A DNA stretch of 64,000 nucleotides, taken from positions 67,001 through 131,000 of the forward strand of contig PQWQ01000033.1 of the NCBI GenBank assembly GCA_002943765.1, written 5' to 3'. This stretch comes from Psoroptes ovis. Taxonomy: Eukaryota > Arthropoda > Arachnida > Sarcoptiformes > Psoroptidae. The translations under genes and the position numbers were made by a program. The notes beneath the pieces were generated by a model that worked only from the letters and a program-made list of their open reading frames with translations, did no database searches and had not been told where the DNA came from. This document shows, piece by piece, positions 33,981-45,068 of this stretch (position 1 is the stretch's first letter; each line of letters opens with the position of its first letter).

Positions 33981-34058
33981 ATGGTTGTCCGGAAAGTACT
34001 GGCCGATTTTCATGAGCAGTTCTATCGGATTAATCGAATGAACTTTTCGGACAACTTA
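33981..34058 (-). mobile_element. MITE family 1, type A minus
   Basis: Left ATGGTTGTCCGGAAAGTACT, core GGCCGATTTTCATGAGCAG, right CTTTTCGGACAACTTAG. Confidence 0.9.
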
Positions 34059-34399
34059 GTAAAAATAAAACTATTTTTGATCATCATTCAACTGCTGTGT
34101 CTGTATGTTCCCCTCTTAATTGGTGACAATGATGATGACAATTTATTTAGCTCATTCATCTCATTGATTTGATGATGATAACAATAAGCAGTAATCATCA
34201 TCATCATCATCATCGTCAAACAGACAACAAAATAATAAAGTTCAGTCAAATAATCAAATGGCCAAATGCTCCTCTTATCATCCAAATGTCAAATGTACTG
34301 GAAAATTTTTTTTTGATTTTTCTAAGAATTTCTTTGAATTTTCTTGTTTCGTTTTCTTATTCATTTTTTCAAAGCAGAAAAAAACCTCAAATTGAAATA

Positions 34400-34480
34400 T
34401 TAAGCTGTCCGAAAAGTTTATTCCGCTTAATCCGATAGAGTTGTACAATGAAAATTGGCCACGACTTTCCGGACAACCTG
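34400..34480 (+). mobile_element. MITE family 1, type A plus
   Basis: Left TTAAGCTGTCCGAAAAGTTT, core ATTCCGCTTAATCCGATAGA, right GACTTTCCGGACAACCTGAT. Confidence 0.92.
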
Positions 34481-34743
34481 ATATTTTTATAAATTTGGCT
34501 AAAAATTTTATTGATTATGATCATTTGTATATTCGATTCATTCGACGACAGAAAAGGAAAATGAACACCACCATTTGCACATACATTACAACACATACAT
34601 GTGTCTTTGATTTTTTCAATAAAAAATACCATTTGTGGTGCTTTGACTTTGGAAGAAACATTACTTAATCATTTTTAATAACAAAAAACATCTTAACAAC
34701 AAAAAAGAAATAATAAACATATTAAAACATCAATGTTAGTATC

Positions 34744-34822
34744 AAAGCTGTCCGAAAAGTTCATTCAGCTTAATCAATAGAGTTACTAATGGAAATCGGC
34801 CAAAACTTTTCGGACAACCTAA
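34744..34822 (+). mobile_element. MITE family 1, type A plus
   Basis: Left AAAGCTGTCCGAAAAGTTCA, right AACTTTTCGGACAACCTAAT; 250 bp left of the retrotransposon. Confidence 0.9.
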
Positions 34823-35074
34823 TTTAAATCAAAAAAACATTTTTGAACTAAAACACATAAATAGAAACACACGCATATCATCATAACTTCTACCATATCA
34901 AATGATCAACAAATGACATAATCTTATCACGTGAAAATCATCAAATGATGGTTAAAGTGGTGGGAGTGAATAAATAGAAAATGATTATCGTTTGTTGACA
35001 AATTACTGTTATTTTTTCGATAATCGATTACTTAATTTGAAAATGTATTGGCAAATCATTATTATTATCATCAT

Positions 35075-35090
35075 AATAAACAAATGTAAA
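35075..35090 (+). repeat. Target-site duplication, left copy
   Basis: AATAAACAAATGTAAA, identical to 39816-39831 on the other side of the retrotransposon. Confidence 0.9.
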
Positions 35091-35121
35091 TTAATTAGTT
35101 TGAAATTAATATTATCGTTCC

Positions 35122-36174
35122 ATGATGTCTAATTTTGAGAAATTCTACGTATCGTCGAGTAAGAAATGGTGCGATTTCTTGAAAAATATAGCCAATATGC
35201 ATGGTAACACTGGCATATCAAATTACAAACAAGATCTATCAAATTGCGCTCTTTTCATCGAAGAATTATACAGCTCAGCAATCAATGAAATAAATATATT
35301 ACAAAAACAACAACGAAAAACTGAACAGAAATCTTTCGCTCAAACTATTCAAAATGCCAACATGAATGTAAAGGATCATTTGAAGCAAAAAAAGACAGAA
35401 CATGTTTGTATTGTACAACCTGATGAAAACAATACCTTGATTTCCGATTCAAATCAAACCATATCATGTTTAAAGGCCACATTAACTACTAAGAAAATAG
35501 CAGAGACTGGTATAAAGATTATTAAGCCTATACCTGCACGTAACAAAAAAGCCATAATTAAATGCTCTACAAAAACTGATTGTTTGAATTTAATTGAAGA
35601 AATAAACAAAACGAAATGTGGAATTAGAGCAGATATATCAAAAAAGAAAAATCCAAGAATTCAAATTCTTGGTGTAGAGAAGGAAATTGAAGACAATAAT
35701 ATTGTCAACTATATCATATCGCAAAATGATCAAATTAAAGAGTGTTTGGTGGGACAGAATTTGGTGATGAAGGTACTATTTTCAAAGGCTGACAGAGTTG
35801 GTACAAAATTCGTGATCATGGAGGTTTCTCCACAGATTTGGCAATTAATAATGAACACTGGCAAGATATTTATTGGATATAACTGTTGTATTGCAAAAAA
35901 CAATGTGTCTATTCGTCATTGTAAGAAATGTCTGAGATTCGGGCATACCGAAAAATTTTGTAATAATCAATCTCTTTGTGCAAAATGTCATCAAAATCAT
36001 TACACTCATCAGTGTACAAGTACAAGCACAGCAACACGTTGTTCAAATTGTATTTGGTTTAATAATAACAAGCATAAGCAGCTCAGTGTTGAACATTCTG
36101 TCTATGATAAAAAATGTCCACAGTACCTTGCCGCTATAGAAATGAATTCAAAATTCTACGATTATGGCTATTAA
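35122..36174 (+). CDS. LINE ORF1: gag-like nucleic-acid-binding protein
   Basis: 350 aa; two ATGs in a row (35122, 35125). The first ~120 residues are Lys/Gln-rich and probably helical. The middle (about 130-265) resembles the RRM-like region of gag-type ORF1 proteins. Three cysteine clusters follow: CKKCLRFGHTEKFC (268-281), CAKCHQNHYTHQC (286-298) and CSNC...H...C (from 307). These knuckles are usual in R1, Jockey and I-type elements, where ORF1p packages the RNA into a particle with ORF2p. The stop overlaps the ORF2 start by 11 nt, suggesting ORF2 is read by termination-reinitiation. Confidence 0.92.
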   Translation: MMSNFEKFYVSSSKKWCDFLKNIANMHGNTGISNYKQDLSNCALFIEELYSSAINEINILQKQQRKTEQKSFAQTIQNANMNVKDHLKQKKTEHVCIVQPDENNTLISDSNQTISCLKATLTTKKIAETGIKIIKPIPARNKKAIIKCSTKTDCLNLIEEINKTKCGIRADISKKKNPRIQILGVEKEIEDNNIVNYIISQNDQIKECLVGQNLVMKVLFSKADRVGTKFVIMEVSPQIWQLIMNTGKIFIGYNCCIAKNNVSIRHCKKCLRFGHTEKFCNNQSLCAKCHQNHYTHQCTSTSTATRCSNCIWFNNNKHKQLSVEHSVYDKKCPQYLAAIEMNSKFYDYGY

Positions 36175-39100
36175 AAACGATCAAAAAAGAATTTCAATGA
36201 AAATACTGCAACAGAATCTTCAACACAGCACCACAGCCTCATATAATTTAGTGTTGAATGCTGAGTTATTATGTTCAAAACTGATTGCGATTCAGGAACC
36301 GAATGTTACCAATGGCGTCATCAATGGTTTTTCTGGCTATCATTTAATATGCCATCAATCTGCACCCAGATGTGCAATTGTATATAAAAATTTGAATGTT
36401 ATTGCTTTGAAGCAATATATCACATCAAACTGCACTTGTGCTCTGATTAACAACTCATTCATCTTTTGCTCTATTTATTTTTCATTCAACGATGGCATCG
36501 ACAAATTGAATCATGATCTATTATTGCTTGAAAAAATTATAAATGATTATTCAGAATACCCTCTAATCTTGTCTGGTGATTTTAATGCCCATCACCGAAC
36601 GTGGGGCAGCCCGACCAACAACAAACGTGGTGACATGATAATGAATTTGGTTGTTAATTATAATCTTATTGTATTAAATGATGGCTCGCCAACGTTCTCT
36701 AATTCACGTAATTTCGTCAGTCAAATTGATTTAACAATTATAAACGATACTGCAATTTCGTTGATTAACAACTGGAAGATAGAATGTCTAGAATCTGCTT
36801 CTGATCATCAATTAATATCATTTGAAATTAATTCCATTGCTCAATCATCTTGTAAATCTTTAACCAGAATCTACTCAACAAAAAATGCGAATTGGTCATC
36901 TTTCATTAGTGAAATTCAGCGAACCATTCCACCAATAATGACAAAAATTGAGCAGGCTGTAAATGCGACCGAATTAGATAATGCTGTAACATGTGTGATA
37001 TCAAAACTAAAAAATTCATGTGATCACAATCTTCGTAAAATTAATCATGATAGACCATCTAATATTTCAAATGAATTGAAAAAACTTCATCAAATAATTA
37101 ATAATCTACGTCGTCGATACCAGCGCCAGAAATGTCCAATAGCCCGTAATTCTTGGCGTATTAGATATATTGAATGTGTGAAAGACTATAAATCAAGACT
37201 AAATGAATTTAAAAAAAATAAATGTCGTGAATTCTTTAGTAACCAAAGTGGAACAACGGTTTGGAAAAACGTATACAAATATTGCAAACCATCTACATTG
37301 AACAATGAGTTATATACTATTATTGACGATTCTGGGCAGTGGACAAGGAATGTTCAGGAAACTGCTGATGTTTTATTGGAAAAATTTTTCCCTGAACCTG
37401 TGAATGCATCGAATGAATTAATTAATGACAATAGTTTCAATGATAATCATAATTACGACGATCCTTTTTTTACGCAAGAAGAGATTGATTATGCTATAAA
37501 CAATGAATCAGATTCGAAGGCACCAGGTGAAGATGGTCTGTCAGCGAATATTATAAAAGTCGTCCATCAAAATCTTCCTGATCTGTTTATCAAAATATTT
37601 AATAAGTGTCTTTATTATGGTATATTTCCATCGATTTGGAAAACATCGATAATCAAGATAATTCCAAAATCTTCAAATAAAAATGATTATAAAAGTTATC
37701 GACCAATTTCATTATTATCAGTTCCTGGGAAAGTGTTTGAATCTTTGTTAACAAAAAGATTATGTCATTTTTTGCAAACACGAAATCTCTTGGCGACGCA
37801 TCAATTTGGATTCACTGCTCAAAAATCATCTGCTGATGCATTACTATGTGTAATTAATAAGATGGAATCCACATTAAGTAATAAAAAATATGGCATCATG
37901 GTTTCTTTAGATATAAACGCAGCATTTGATTCAGTATGCTTTAGTTTAATCAAATCAAAGTTAAAAAGATTGAACATACCATCAAATTTATACAATGTTT
38001 TAGACGATTATTTAAAAAATAGATATGTCAAGTTGCCAATACAACATTATTGGGCTTGTAAAGAATTGAGACGTGGTTGCCCACAAGGTGGAAAAATTTC
38101 ACCCTTATTATGGAACGTTTATTTAAATGATATTTTTGATTTGATATTTCCTTCTGATTGTCATATACAAGCATATGCTGATGATTTAATTTTATATTGT
38201 GAGCACCAATATTTGGACACCTGTGTGCGTCTTGTTTCGTTTGTTCTGAAATCTCTGAATGATTGGTGCCTACAAAATTATATTTCGTTCAACTCTGCAA
38301 AAACGACAGCGATGATTGTAACACGTAAACGGGTATTGAATTATCCGATTATCTACCTAAATGGAAAAACGATTGTTTTTCAGAAGAAAATCAAATATCT
38401 GGGAATTATTATTGACTCTAAGTTATTATGGAACGATCATTTGTTGTACGTTCGATCAAAGGCTATATCTATCTACAACGCTCTTAGGAAGAAATTTGGT
38501 TCTAATTGGGGTCTGAGTTCAGAAGTTTTGAAAATGATTTATCTAGGTGCTATTGAGCCTCTGATCACATATGCATGTCAGGTGTGGCATTGCGTGTTGA
38601 ATAAGAAAAAATGGAAGCTATTCATTTTTTCACTACAAAGAATGTTTATTGTTTCTATGATCAAAGGGTACAGAACTGTGTCTTTGGATGCAGCGCTTGT
38701 CATCGCCAATGTTTTGCCGATTGATTTAAGAATATCTTATCTTGTAGACATGTATAGAGTCAAACATGAATTAAAAGTTGATCATTTCAACGTACCATTT
38801 CAATTACAATTACATTGTTCAAATTACTTTCATCCATCAAAATCATTTAAATTTATCGATTCCACCGAAAATGATTGTCAAAATTATCACAAATATTATG
38901 CATACACTGATGGCTCGAAGTTAAATGGACGTGTTGGGTGTGCAGCTGTGATTTTCGAATCAAATGTTAACGAACCGGTAGCAATATTGAAATTCAGGCT
39001 CCATGATTCGTGCTCGGTATACCAAGCCGAATTATTTGCTATTCTACAATCAATAAAATGGATTAATGGTCGGAAGGCTTCTGCCAAGATTTTGACCGAC

Positions 39101-39697
39101 TCACACTCTGCCTTGCAAGCTTGTGCTTCTTTTCAAAATGGCGATAAGTTAATACATGAAATTCGAACCCTGATTGAATTCGGTCATGTATGCTTTAAAT
39201 GGATTCCAGCACACACCGGAATTATTGGTAACGAATTGGCTGACCAAATGGCGAAATTGGCCACGACGGCTGATTTTATTTCGTACAATTATAGTCCATT
39301 GTCATTCGCTAAGTCAATATTGAAAAATATCTCGTTTTACAAATGGAATATGCGTTGGAATACTAGTTCAACAGCACTAGTTACAAAAAAATTCTTTCCA
39401 TCGATCTACGACCGCTTGATGATAAATTTGGTTCCATGTTTCATCAAAACTCAATTTCTTACCGAGCATGGAAAATTTAAATTTTACCTGTATCGACTCG
39501 GTTTGACAGATTCGCCGGAGTGTTTCTGCGGACACCCTCGGCAGACGGTGTTCCATTTGCTGGGGGAATGTCCAAGGTTCGCCCTGGATCGACACCGGGT
39601 CGGACTGGACTCGCAATCGGTGAACAATGTTCAGATCAGTCAATCCAATCTGATTGCATTGCAAGAACTCATGAAAATAATCTTTGTAAATTTGTAA
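36164..39697 (+). CDS. LINE ORF2: endonuclease / reverse transcriptase / RNase H polyprotein
   Basis: 1177 aa. Endonuclease of the exonuclease-endonuclease-phosphatase fold: QEPN (~44), SGDFNAHHRTWGS (~137-149) and the SDH motif (~216). Reverse transcriptase: WKTSIIKIIPK (~491), YRPISLLSVPGKVFE, SLDINAAFDSV, RRGCPQGGKISPLLWN and catalytic YADD (~671). RNase H: YTDGSKLNG (~914), YQAELFAIL, TDSHSALQ (~979) and WIPAHTGIIGNELADQMAK (~1013-1031), with the catalytic acidic residues and His present. A C-terminal C-x-C-x(8)-H-x(4)-C cluster, CFCGHPRQTVFHLLGEC, lies near 1120-1136. ORF2p nicks target DNA and primes cDNA synthesis on it. All signature residues look intact. The last ~60 codons are far more GC-rich than the rest. 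Confidence 0.97.
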   Translation: MAIKNDQKRISMKILQQNLQHSTTASYNLVLNAELLCSKLIAIQEPNVTNGVINGFSGYHLICHQSAPRCAIVYKNLNVIALKQYITSNCTCALINNSFIFCSIYFSFNDGIDKLNHDLLLLEKIINDYSEYPLILSGDFNAHHRTWGSPTNNKRGDMIMNLVVNYNLIVLNDGSPTFSNSRNFVSQIDLTIINDTAISLINNWKIECLESASDHQLISFEINSIAQSSCKSLTRIYSTKNANWSSFISEIQRTIPPIMTKIEQAVNATELDNAVTCVISKLKNSCDHNLRKINHDRPSNISNELKKLHQIINNLRRRYQRQKCPIARNSWRIRYIECVKDYKSRLNEFKKNKCREFFSNQSGTTVWKNVYKYCKPSTLNNELYTIIDDSGQWTRNVQETADVLLEKFFPEPVNASNELINDNSFNDNHNYDDPFFTQEEIDYAINNESDSKAPGEDGLSANIIKVVHQNLPDLFIKIFNKCLYYGIFPSIWKTSIIKIIPKSSNKNDYKSYRPISLLSVPGKVFESLLTKRLCHFLQTRNLLATHQFGFTAQKSSADALLCVINKMESTLSNKKYGIMVSLDINAAFDSVCFSLIKSKLKRLNIPSNLYNVLDDYLKNRYVKLPIQHYWACKELRRGCPQGGKISPLLWNVYLNDIFDLIFPSDCHIQAYADDLILYCEHQYLDTCVRLVSFVLKSLNDWCLQNYISFNSAKTTAMIVTRKRVLNYPIIYLNGKTIVFQKKIKYLGIIIDSKLLWNDHLLYVRSKAISIYNALRKKFGSNWGLSSEVLKMIYLGAIEPLITYACQVWHCVLNKKKWKLFIFSLQRMFIVSMIKGYRTVSLDAALVIANVLPIDLRISYLVDMYRVKHELKVDHFNVPFQLQLHCSNYFHPSKSFKFIDSTENDCQNYHKYYAYTDGSKLNGRVGCAAVIFESNVNEPVAILKFRLHDSCSVYQAELFAILQSIKWINGRKASAKILTDSHSALQACASFQNGDKLIHEIRTLIEFGHVCFKWIPAHTGIIGNELADQMAKLATTADFISYNYSPLSFAKSILKNISFYKWNMRWNTSSTALVTKKFFPSIYDRLMINLVPCFIKTQFLTEHGKFKFYLYRLGLTDSPECFCGHPRQTVFHLLGECPRFALDRHRVGLDSQSVNNVQISQSNLIALQELMKIIFVNL
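39505..39625 (+). other. GC-rich block at the end of LINE ORF2
   Basis: Codons here favour G/C ends (GTGTTTCTGCGGACACCCTC style), whereas the preceding 4 kb and the 3' UTR are strongly AT-rich. It spans the cysteine-rich tail. Confidence 0.8.
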
Positions 39698-39757
39698 TGT
39701 TTTTGTATTTATTTTCTTTGTATTTGATTATTGATTTGTTAGTTTATTTTTTGTTAT

Positions 39758-39784
39758 ACCTCTATTAGAATAAGGCATAGAGGT
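39758..39784 (+). other. Stem-loop in the LINE 3' UTR
   Basis: ACCTCTAT pairs with ATAGAGGT, 8 bp perfect stem, 11 nt loop, 16 bp before the poly(A) tail. Such 3' structures are recognised by the reverse transcriptase in some LINEs. Confidence 0.6.
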
Positions 39785-39815
39785 TTGTAAAAAATTTTGT
39801 AAAAAAAAAAAAAAA

Positions 39816-39831
39816 AATAAACAAATGTAAA
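39816..39831 (+). repeat. Target-site duplication, right copy
   Basis: AATAAACAAATGTAAA directly after the A-tract. The exact left border overlaps the poly(A) tail by one or two bases. Confidence 0.9.
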
Positions 39832-39862
39832 ACCACACAAAGGTAAATCATCAAAGAAAATA

Positions 39863-39943
39863 TTTTGGGCTGTCCTAAAAGTTCATTCGGCTTAATCCGA
39901 TAGAGTTGTTTATGAAAATCGGCGAAAATTTTCCGGACAACTT
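39863..39943 (+). mobile_element. MITE family 1, type A plus
   Basis: Left TTTGGGCTGTCCTAAAAGTT, core CATTCGGCTTAATCCGATAG, right ATTTTCCGGACAACTTT. Confidence 0.88.
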
Positions 39944-40190
39944 TCAATATTTGAATCATTTCAACAGGTATATGATTCAACAACTAAACAAAACAAATAA
40001 AATCAAAATAAATCAACAAAAAACTTCCTTGATTTATTATTGTTTGATCATTTGATCATTGCAAAATCGGCCAACAAAAATGTTTGGCAATTTTCCATCT
40101 GTTTTCTTTGACAAATAAACGAAATCGAAAATTGGTAAATCAAACGTATTGATGATTGTCATGGATGCTGTTTGGAAAATTTATGAAAAT

Positions 40191-40271
40191 TTTTGGCTAT
40201 CCGGAAAGTTTTGGCCGATTTTCATGTGCAACTCCATTGATTAAGCCGAATGAACTTTTCGGACAACCTAA
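40191..40271 (-). mobile_element. MITE family 1, type A minus
   Basis: Left TTTTGGCTATCCGGAAAGTT, core GGCCGATTTTCATGTGCAAC, right CTTTTCGGACAACCTAA. Confidence 0.9.
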
Positions 40272-40652
40272 AATATATTCATAATTATAATTCAAAATCT
40301 TATGCATAGGAACAATAATCATCAACAAATCGGCAAAAAATATTTGTCAACAACAAACACAAACATATATCATCATCATATCGATCAATAATCGAAAGTT
40401 ATTGATCAATCATTGATCACAATCATAGATATTTGCTTAGAGATTTTTACCCAGAAATATTTGAAAAAAATTCAAACATATCCGTTGTTTAGGATGTTTT
40501 TGCTTTGTTCGAATTTATTTCTCATTTTGCAACACACAATGAATAATTGTGTGGCCATAGATTTGACTTTTAATTCATTTGAAATCAAAGAAAAAAAACG
40601 GAAATAAATACTTATGAAAATTATTATATAATTCAATTGAATTAGATTTATT

Positions 40653-40734
40653 ATAAGGTTGTCCCAAAAGTTTTTACCGATTTTTTAACGATTTTCTACG
40701 ATATAATCGGCAAAAACTTTCTGAACAACCTAAA
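40653..40734. mobile_element. MITE family 1, type B (foldback)
   Basis: Left AAGGTTGTCCCAAAAGTTTT then ACCGATTTT; right ATCGGCAAAAACTTTCTGAA then CAACC. Confidence 0.88.
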
Positions 40735-41009
40735 TATATTTAAACATAAATGTAAATCATCAAATGAATTATACAGACGGAAATAACAACTCTCTTCTGA
40801 TGAGCTTTCAATTAAATTCAATTGATTTTTAATTCATCAAACAAAATCAAAATTCAAATGAATCTAAATCTAAATTGAGATCATCATGTCAAAAAACCAT
40901 CAAGGCAAATACACCAATCATCTTTGGCGAAAAATGTCATGTGAAATTCTCGATTGAATTAATTATCAAACACGAACAAACACACCAAAAAAATGAAATT
41001 GATAAATAT

Positions 41010-41091
41010 ATTTGGTAGTCCAAAAAGTTCATTCCACTTAATTCAATAGAGTTACTCATGAAAATCGGCCAAAACTTTTCGGACAACCTCT
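41010..41091 (+). mobile_element. MITE family 1, type A plus
   Basis: Left ATTTGGTAGTCCAAAAAGTT, right AACTTTTCGGACAACCTCTA. Confidence 0.88.
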
Positions 41092-41590
41092 AATACTTGA
41101 ATTTTTATTTGGGTTTAATGGCTGTTTTTCTATGATATCTTTGGAATTGAATTGTTTATTTTAACTTTTTTCAAAATGGCAGAAAAACAACAAAAAAATG
41201 TTTGATGATTAATTAGTGATATGATATGACTGATCAATCATCAATATGAGTTATTTCAATTCATATTTTTGATATAAAGTATTGGATTTTAATCATTTTT
41301 ACCAAGAAAAAACAAAATCAATGCAACCAAAATGAGCGAATAACCTATTAGAAGACACAAAAATTTGACCATTAATCGTTGTCTTTTGTCTAAAAAAAAT
41401 TGAAAATTATTCAAAGGCTATAGTTTTGGTGATTGCTTTTCTTTGAATGATGAAAACTTGCCAATATAAATCGATTGAAATCATTTATTTTGCTGGCAAA
41501 TTGTGAAAATTTTTCTAAAACAATTTTGTTTTTATTTAAATAAATTTAAAAATCAATTTATACATTCAATCTATTCAAATCTACGCGAAT

Positions 41591-44500
41591 ATGCGATTTA
41601 AATTAATGTCAAAACTATCAATTTCGCTGATATTTCTATCGATTCAAATTGGTTTATGTAAGCAAATATTTGTCTAATTAATTGATTTAATATTAATTCT
41701 TATTGCAATTCCATAGACACATGTCATGATTGTGGTGACCTGTTCTTCGATTGTGGTAATGGCAAGTGTTTAGCCAAATTTTTCCTATGTGATGGTGATA
41801 ATGATTGTGGTAATTTTAATGATGAATGGAATTGTAATATTGGAAATAATGGTTCGAGCATTGATAGTCAGCCAATAACAAGTCACAAATGTCCATCACA
41901 TGAATTTGCTTGTAATGATTCGATTGGTAATTGTATACCATTGCGGTGGGTTTGTGATGGCCAAAATGAATGTGCTAATGGTGCTGATGAACAAAATTGT
42001 ACGAATAAATTATTTGATGAATGTAAAGGTGATTTTCAATGCGGTTCACATGAGTGTATACCGGCTAAATGGCAATGTGATGGCACATATGATTGTCATG
42101 ATCGATCGGATGAAGCAAATTGTTCCGTATTCCACAGTGAAATCGATGAAATCTGTGATAAACGAAATAATCGTTATCGTTGTCAATTGAACCATTTATG
42201 TATTGATTATTCAAAAGTATGCGATGGCCACAAGGACTGTCCGAATGGTGATGATGAAGAACAAAATTGTAAAGCAGACAAGTGTAATGATAAAAAATGT
42301 TCACATATTTGTTTTGTTGATCAACACACCAAACAACCCGTTTGTTCATGTCCAGCTGGTTATCAATTAATTGATGGTTATTCATGTCAAGATTTTGATG
42401 AATGCAGTGAACAAAAACAATATAATTTATGTGATCAAATATGTTTGAACAAGATGGGCACTTATCGTTGTGAATGTCACAAAGATTATTACTTACAAAG
42501 TGATAATCGTACATGTTTAGCCCGAAAACCATCACCAGTCCTTTATTTTTCAACCGGTAATGATATTCACGGGTATGATATTCGTCAAAAAATAATTTTC
42601 CCTGTCATTACATTGAATGATTATGACCCTACGACGATTATAGCGCTGGACATATCGGTCCAAGAGAAACAATTGTATTATTCGATATTCAATAATGATT
42701 CATCATTTTCATCCATTTATCAAATACCAATCGATGGCGCTATTCATGATCTGCCAGTTGATAATCAACGTAAACGTTTGCTATTTCATGATATCAAAAG
42801 TCAAATCGAAGGTATCGCGATTGATTGGTCTTCGAAATTAATCTATATGACTGAAGCTAATCGTGAAAGAATTATTGTTTGTCAAAGTGAAACATTGATA
42901 TGTATAACCCTGTTGAAAAATTTATTATCACCACGTGGTATTACTGTTGTTCGATCGAGATATCAACTGTATTGGACCCAATGGCATGATTCAGAAGGTG
43001 GTATTTATGAATCAAGATTAGATGGTAGCGATATGATCAAATTATTTAATGATGTTCAATGGCCAAATGATATCGTTTATGATCATCAAATGAATCGTCT
43101 GTACTGGTGTGATGGTAAAACCGGGGCCATTGAATATTATGATTTTGATATTGAAATACGTCATGTGGTACATGAAGATTTTATACGGCAACCATATTCA
43201 ATGGTTGTGTTTGAAAATTCATTGTATTGGACCGATTGGATCGATAAGAAGCTGTTTTCATGCCACAAAATTCGTTGCCATGAACAAACAAACATATTCC
43301 AGCCGACTGTTAGTAAACGTCGTGGTCTATACGGCATAACCCTGTACCATCCATTGCAGCAGCCATCAAATGATGACGTTGTTGATCCTTGTAAACCAAC
43401 GAATGGCCGACATAAATGTTCGCATATTTGTTTGATTCGAACGAATGAAACTTTTACATGTTTTTGCCCAGACCATATGTACCTGTCGAATGATAATCGA
43501 ACATGTTTAAGTCGATCAGATGATTTCCTTATCATCAGTACTGGTTATCGTTTATATAAATTTTATCCTGATTCATCTGCAACGGAACCATTCGAAATGA
43601 TACCAATACCAGCCATGTTTTTAATAACTGATTTATCATATAATCATGAAAGATATGAGTTTTATCTCTATGACCGTCTACATGATCGTATAATGGTGGC
43701 CAAAATCGAATCCGATTTCTCATATGAAACTATTGTCAATGAAGATTTAAACAGTGTTTTTAGTTTGACATTTGAAATTAATAGTGATCTATTGTATTGG
43801 GTCGATATGATCAAAGGTACTATGGAAGCAGTATCAATCCATAAACATAGTTATCGTGCCATATTGAATGATAAATTGGATCAACCTGTATCGATGGCTA
43901 TAAATGCATTGATCAAGACAATATTTGTTGGTCTTAAATCGAATAATGCCCAGATATTGATGTTGACAATGGATGGTCAATTTATTCGAAGTGTTTCACG
44001 TTCCAAGCAAGGCTTCCCGTTCACAATGGTTACTTATCCATACCGAAATCAATTAATATGGGGTGATCCTGTACTTGAAGAAATTGATTCCATACATTTA
44101 AACGAGCAACGACCACAAAAATTGGCACAAAAACATGTCGGTACTATTCAATCGATGGCCATTTTGAATTCGACTTTGTATTGGACAAATGCCGATTCGG
44201 CAAGACTTTATTGGACAAGTTTAAATAGTCGTATTAGATATATTGAATCGAAAAAGATACCAAATTCAAAAATCGATAACGATGTCCTTAAAGTAACGTC
44301 TGGTTTTAAACATACACGCATCTATGATTATTGTCGTTCAAGCAATAATAATTGTCAACATTTATGTTTGATTGGTCAAAATGGACCTGTTTGCCGATGT
44401 AGTATCGGATTCGATAGCAACGACAATGGTCAAACTTGTATTCGTAATCAATCCACAATCACCAAACCATTGGTCCATGTTATTGATTTGGAAGATATTT

Positions 44501-45068
44501 TCGATTTCATACTTTCGAAACAAAAAGATCAAATATTCGATTCATGGACCGAGAGTAATGACACGGCCACTATCAATACGACTGTCAATGAATCCAGCGA
44601 TTCGATTGAAGTTATCGATCCATCGATTGCAACTAATTTAGCCAATTCAGAACCACAAATTGATGATGACCAAGAACAATCATTCATTGAACGTAATGAA
44701 ATATATCTTTGGTTTGTAGCCATTTGCATGGTCATAGCAGCTCTAATTGTTTGCATTAAATTGTAAGTGAATCTTTGATTCGAACTTTGATCAATAACTT
44801 CATGTTCTAATTTTGCCCCAAAAACAGAAACCTGATCCCCTTCTTGCGTCTCAGCAGTGTCTCGAACCTGTTTGGTCGCTCAAATTCTGAACAATCGCAA
44901 ACAGTAATCGAAACAGATGTTAGCGATAATAATAATAATAATAAATACATGCGAAATGGTCAAGTACGTTTCTTTTCGAATCCAAATTACCAATTAACCA
45001 ATCAATTTAAATCATCAAATAATACCAATAATAATAACAATGTTGATAATGACCTGTTGATATCATGA
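41591..45068 (+). CDS. LDL-receptor family endocytic receptor
   Basis: Three exons: 41591-41657, 41717-44762, 44828-45068; 1117 aa. The first 22 residues are a signal peptide (MRFKLMSKLSISLIFLSIQI). Four LDLR class A repeats follow, e.g. CDGTYDCHDRSDEANC. Next come two EGF modules (the second DECSEQ..., calcium-binding type), a YWTD-type beta-propeller, an EGF, a second propeller, a last EGF (to ~930), an acidic stalk, one membrane helix (~1018-1037) and an Asn-rich cytoplasmic tail with FSNPNY (1087-1092). This fits FxNPxY, the clathrin-adaptor signal of LDLR and LRPs. It should bind and internalise lipoproteins, yolk protein or other ligands. The two-propeller order fits a small LRP rather than LDLR or vitellogenin receptor. 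The ligand is unknown. The stop seen after TM in the unspliced reading is avoided by splicing at 44762/44828. Confidence 0.93.

Larger units (their letters stand above)
28465..35074. other. Gene-poor region upstream of fax
   Basis: Thirteen MITE copies, several CA/GT microsatellites, and a less AT-rich stretch at 29340-29680 that may be a fax promoter or non-coding 5' exon. The open frame 29824-30147 has no domain and no clear splice or start context. No host coding exon is supported. Confidence 0.6.
35091..39815 (+). mobile_element. Full-length non-LTR (LINE) retrotransposon with RNase H
   Basis: About 4.7 kb, bounded by an identical 16 bp duplication. It has a very short 5' leader (31 bp), ORF1 with zinc knuckles, ORF2 with endonuclease, reverse transcriptase and RNase H, a ~100 bp 3' UTR and a poly(A) tail (39801-39817). 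No LTRs. Both frames are open, so the copy is recent and possibly active. The order AP-endonuclease/RT/RNase H/CCHC and the gag-like ORF1 place it in the R1/LOA/I/Jockey part of the LINE tree; clade is not resolved by eye. It is the only large element in the window. Confidence 0.96.
39832..41590. other. AT-rich spacer before the LDLR-like gene
   Basis: Four MITE copies. At 41417-41430 lies TCAAAGGCTATAG, the same motif that closes the satellite array at 3692. No coding exon seen. Confidence 0.6.

Noticed and set aside
42065..43535. Antisense frames across the LDLR-like gene
   Set aside because: Shadows of the real receptor exons on the opposite strand.
44763..44766. Stop codon right after the receptor's membrane helix
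   Set aside because: It overlaps a GTAAGT donor; splicing to 44828 keeps the frame and adds a tail with an FxNPxY signal, the expected family end.
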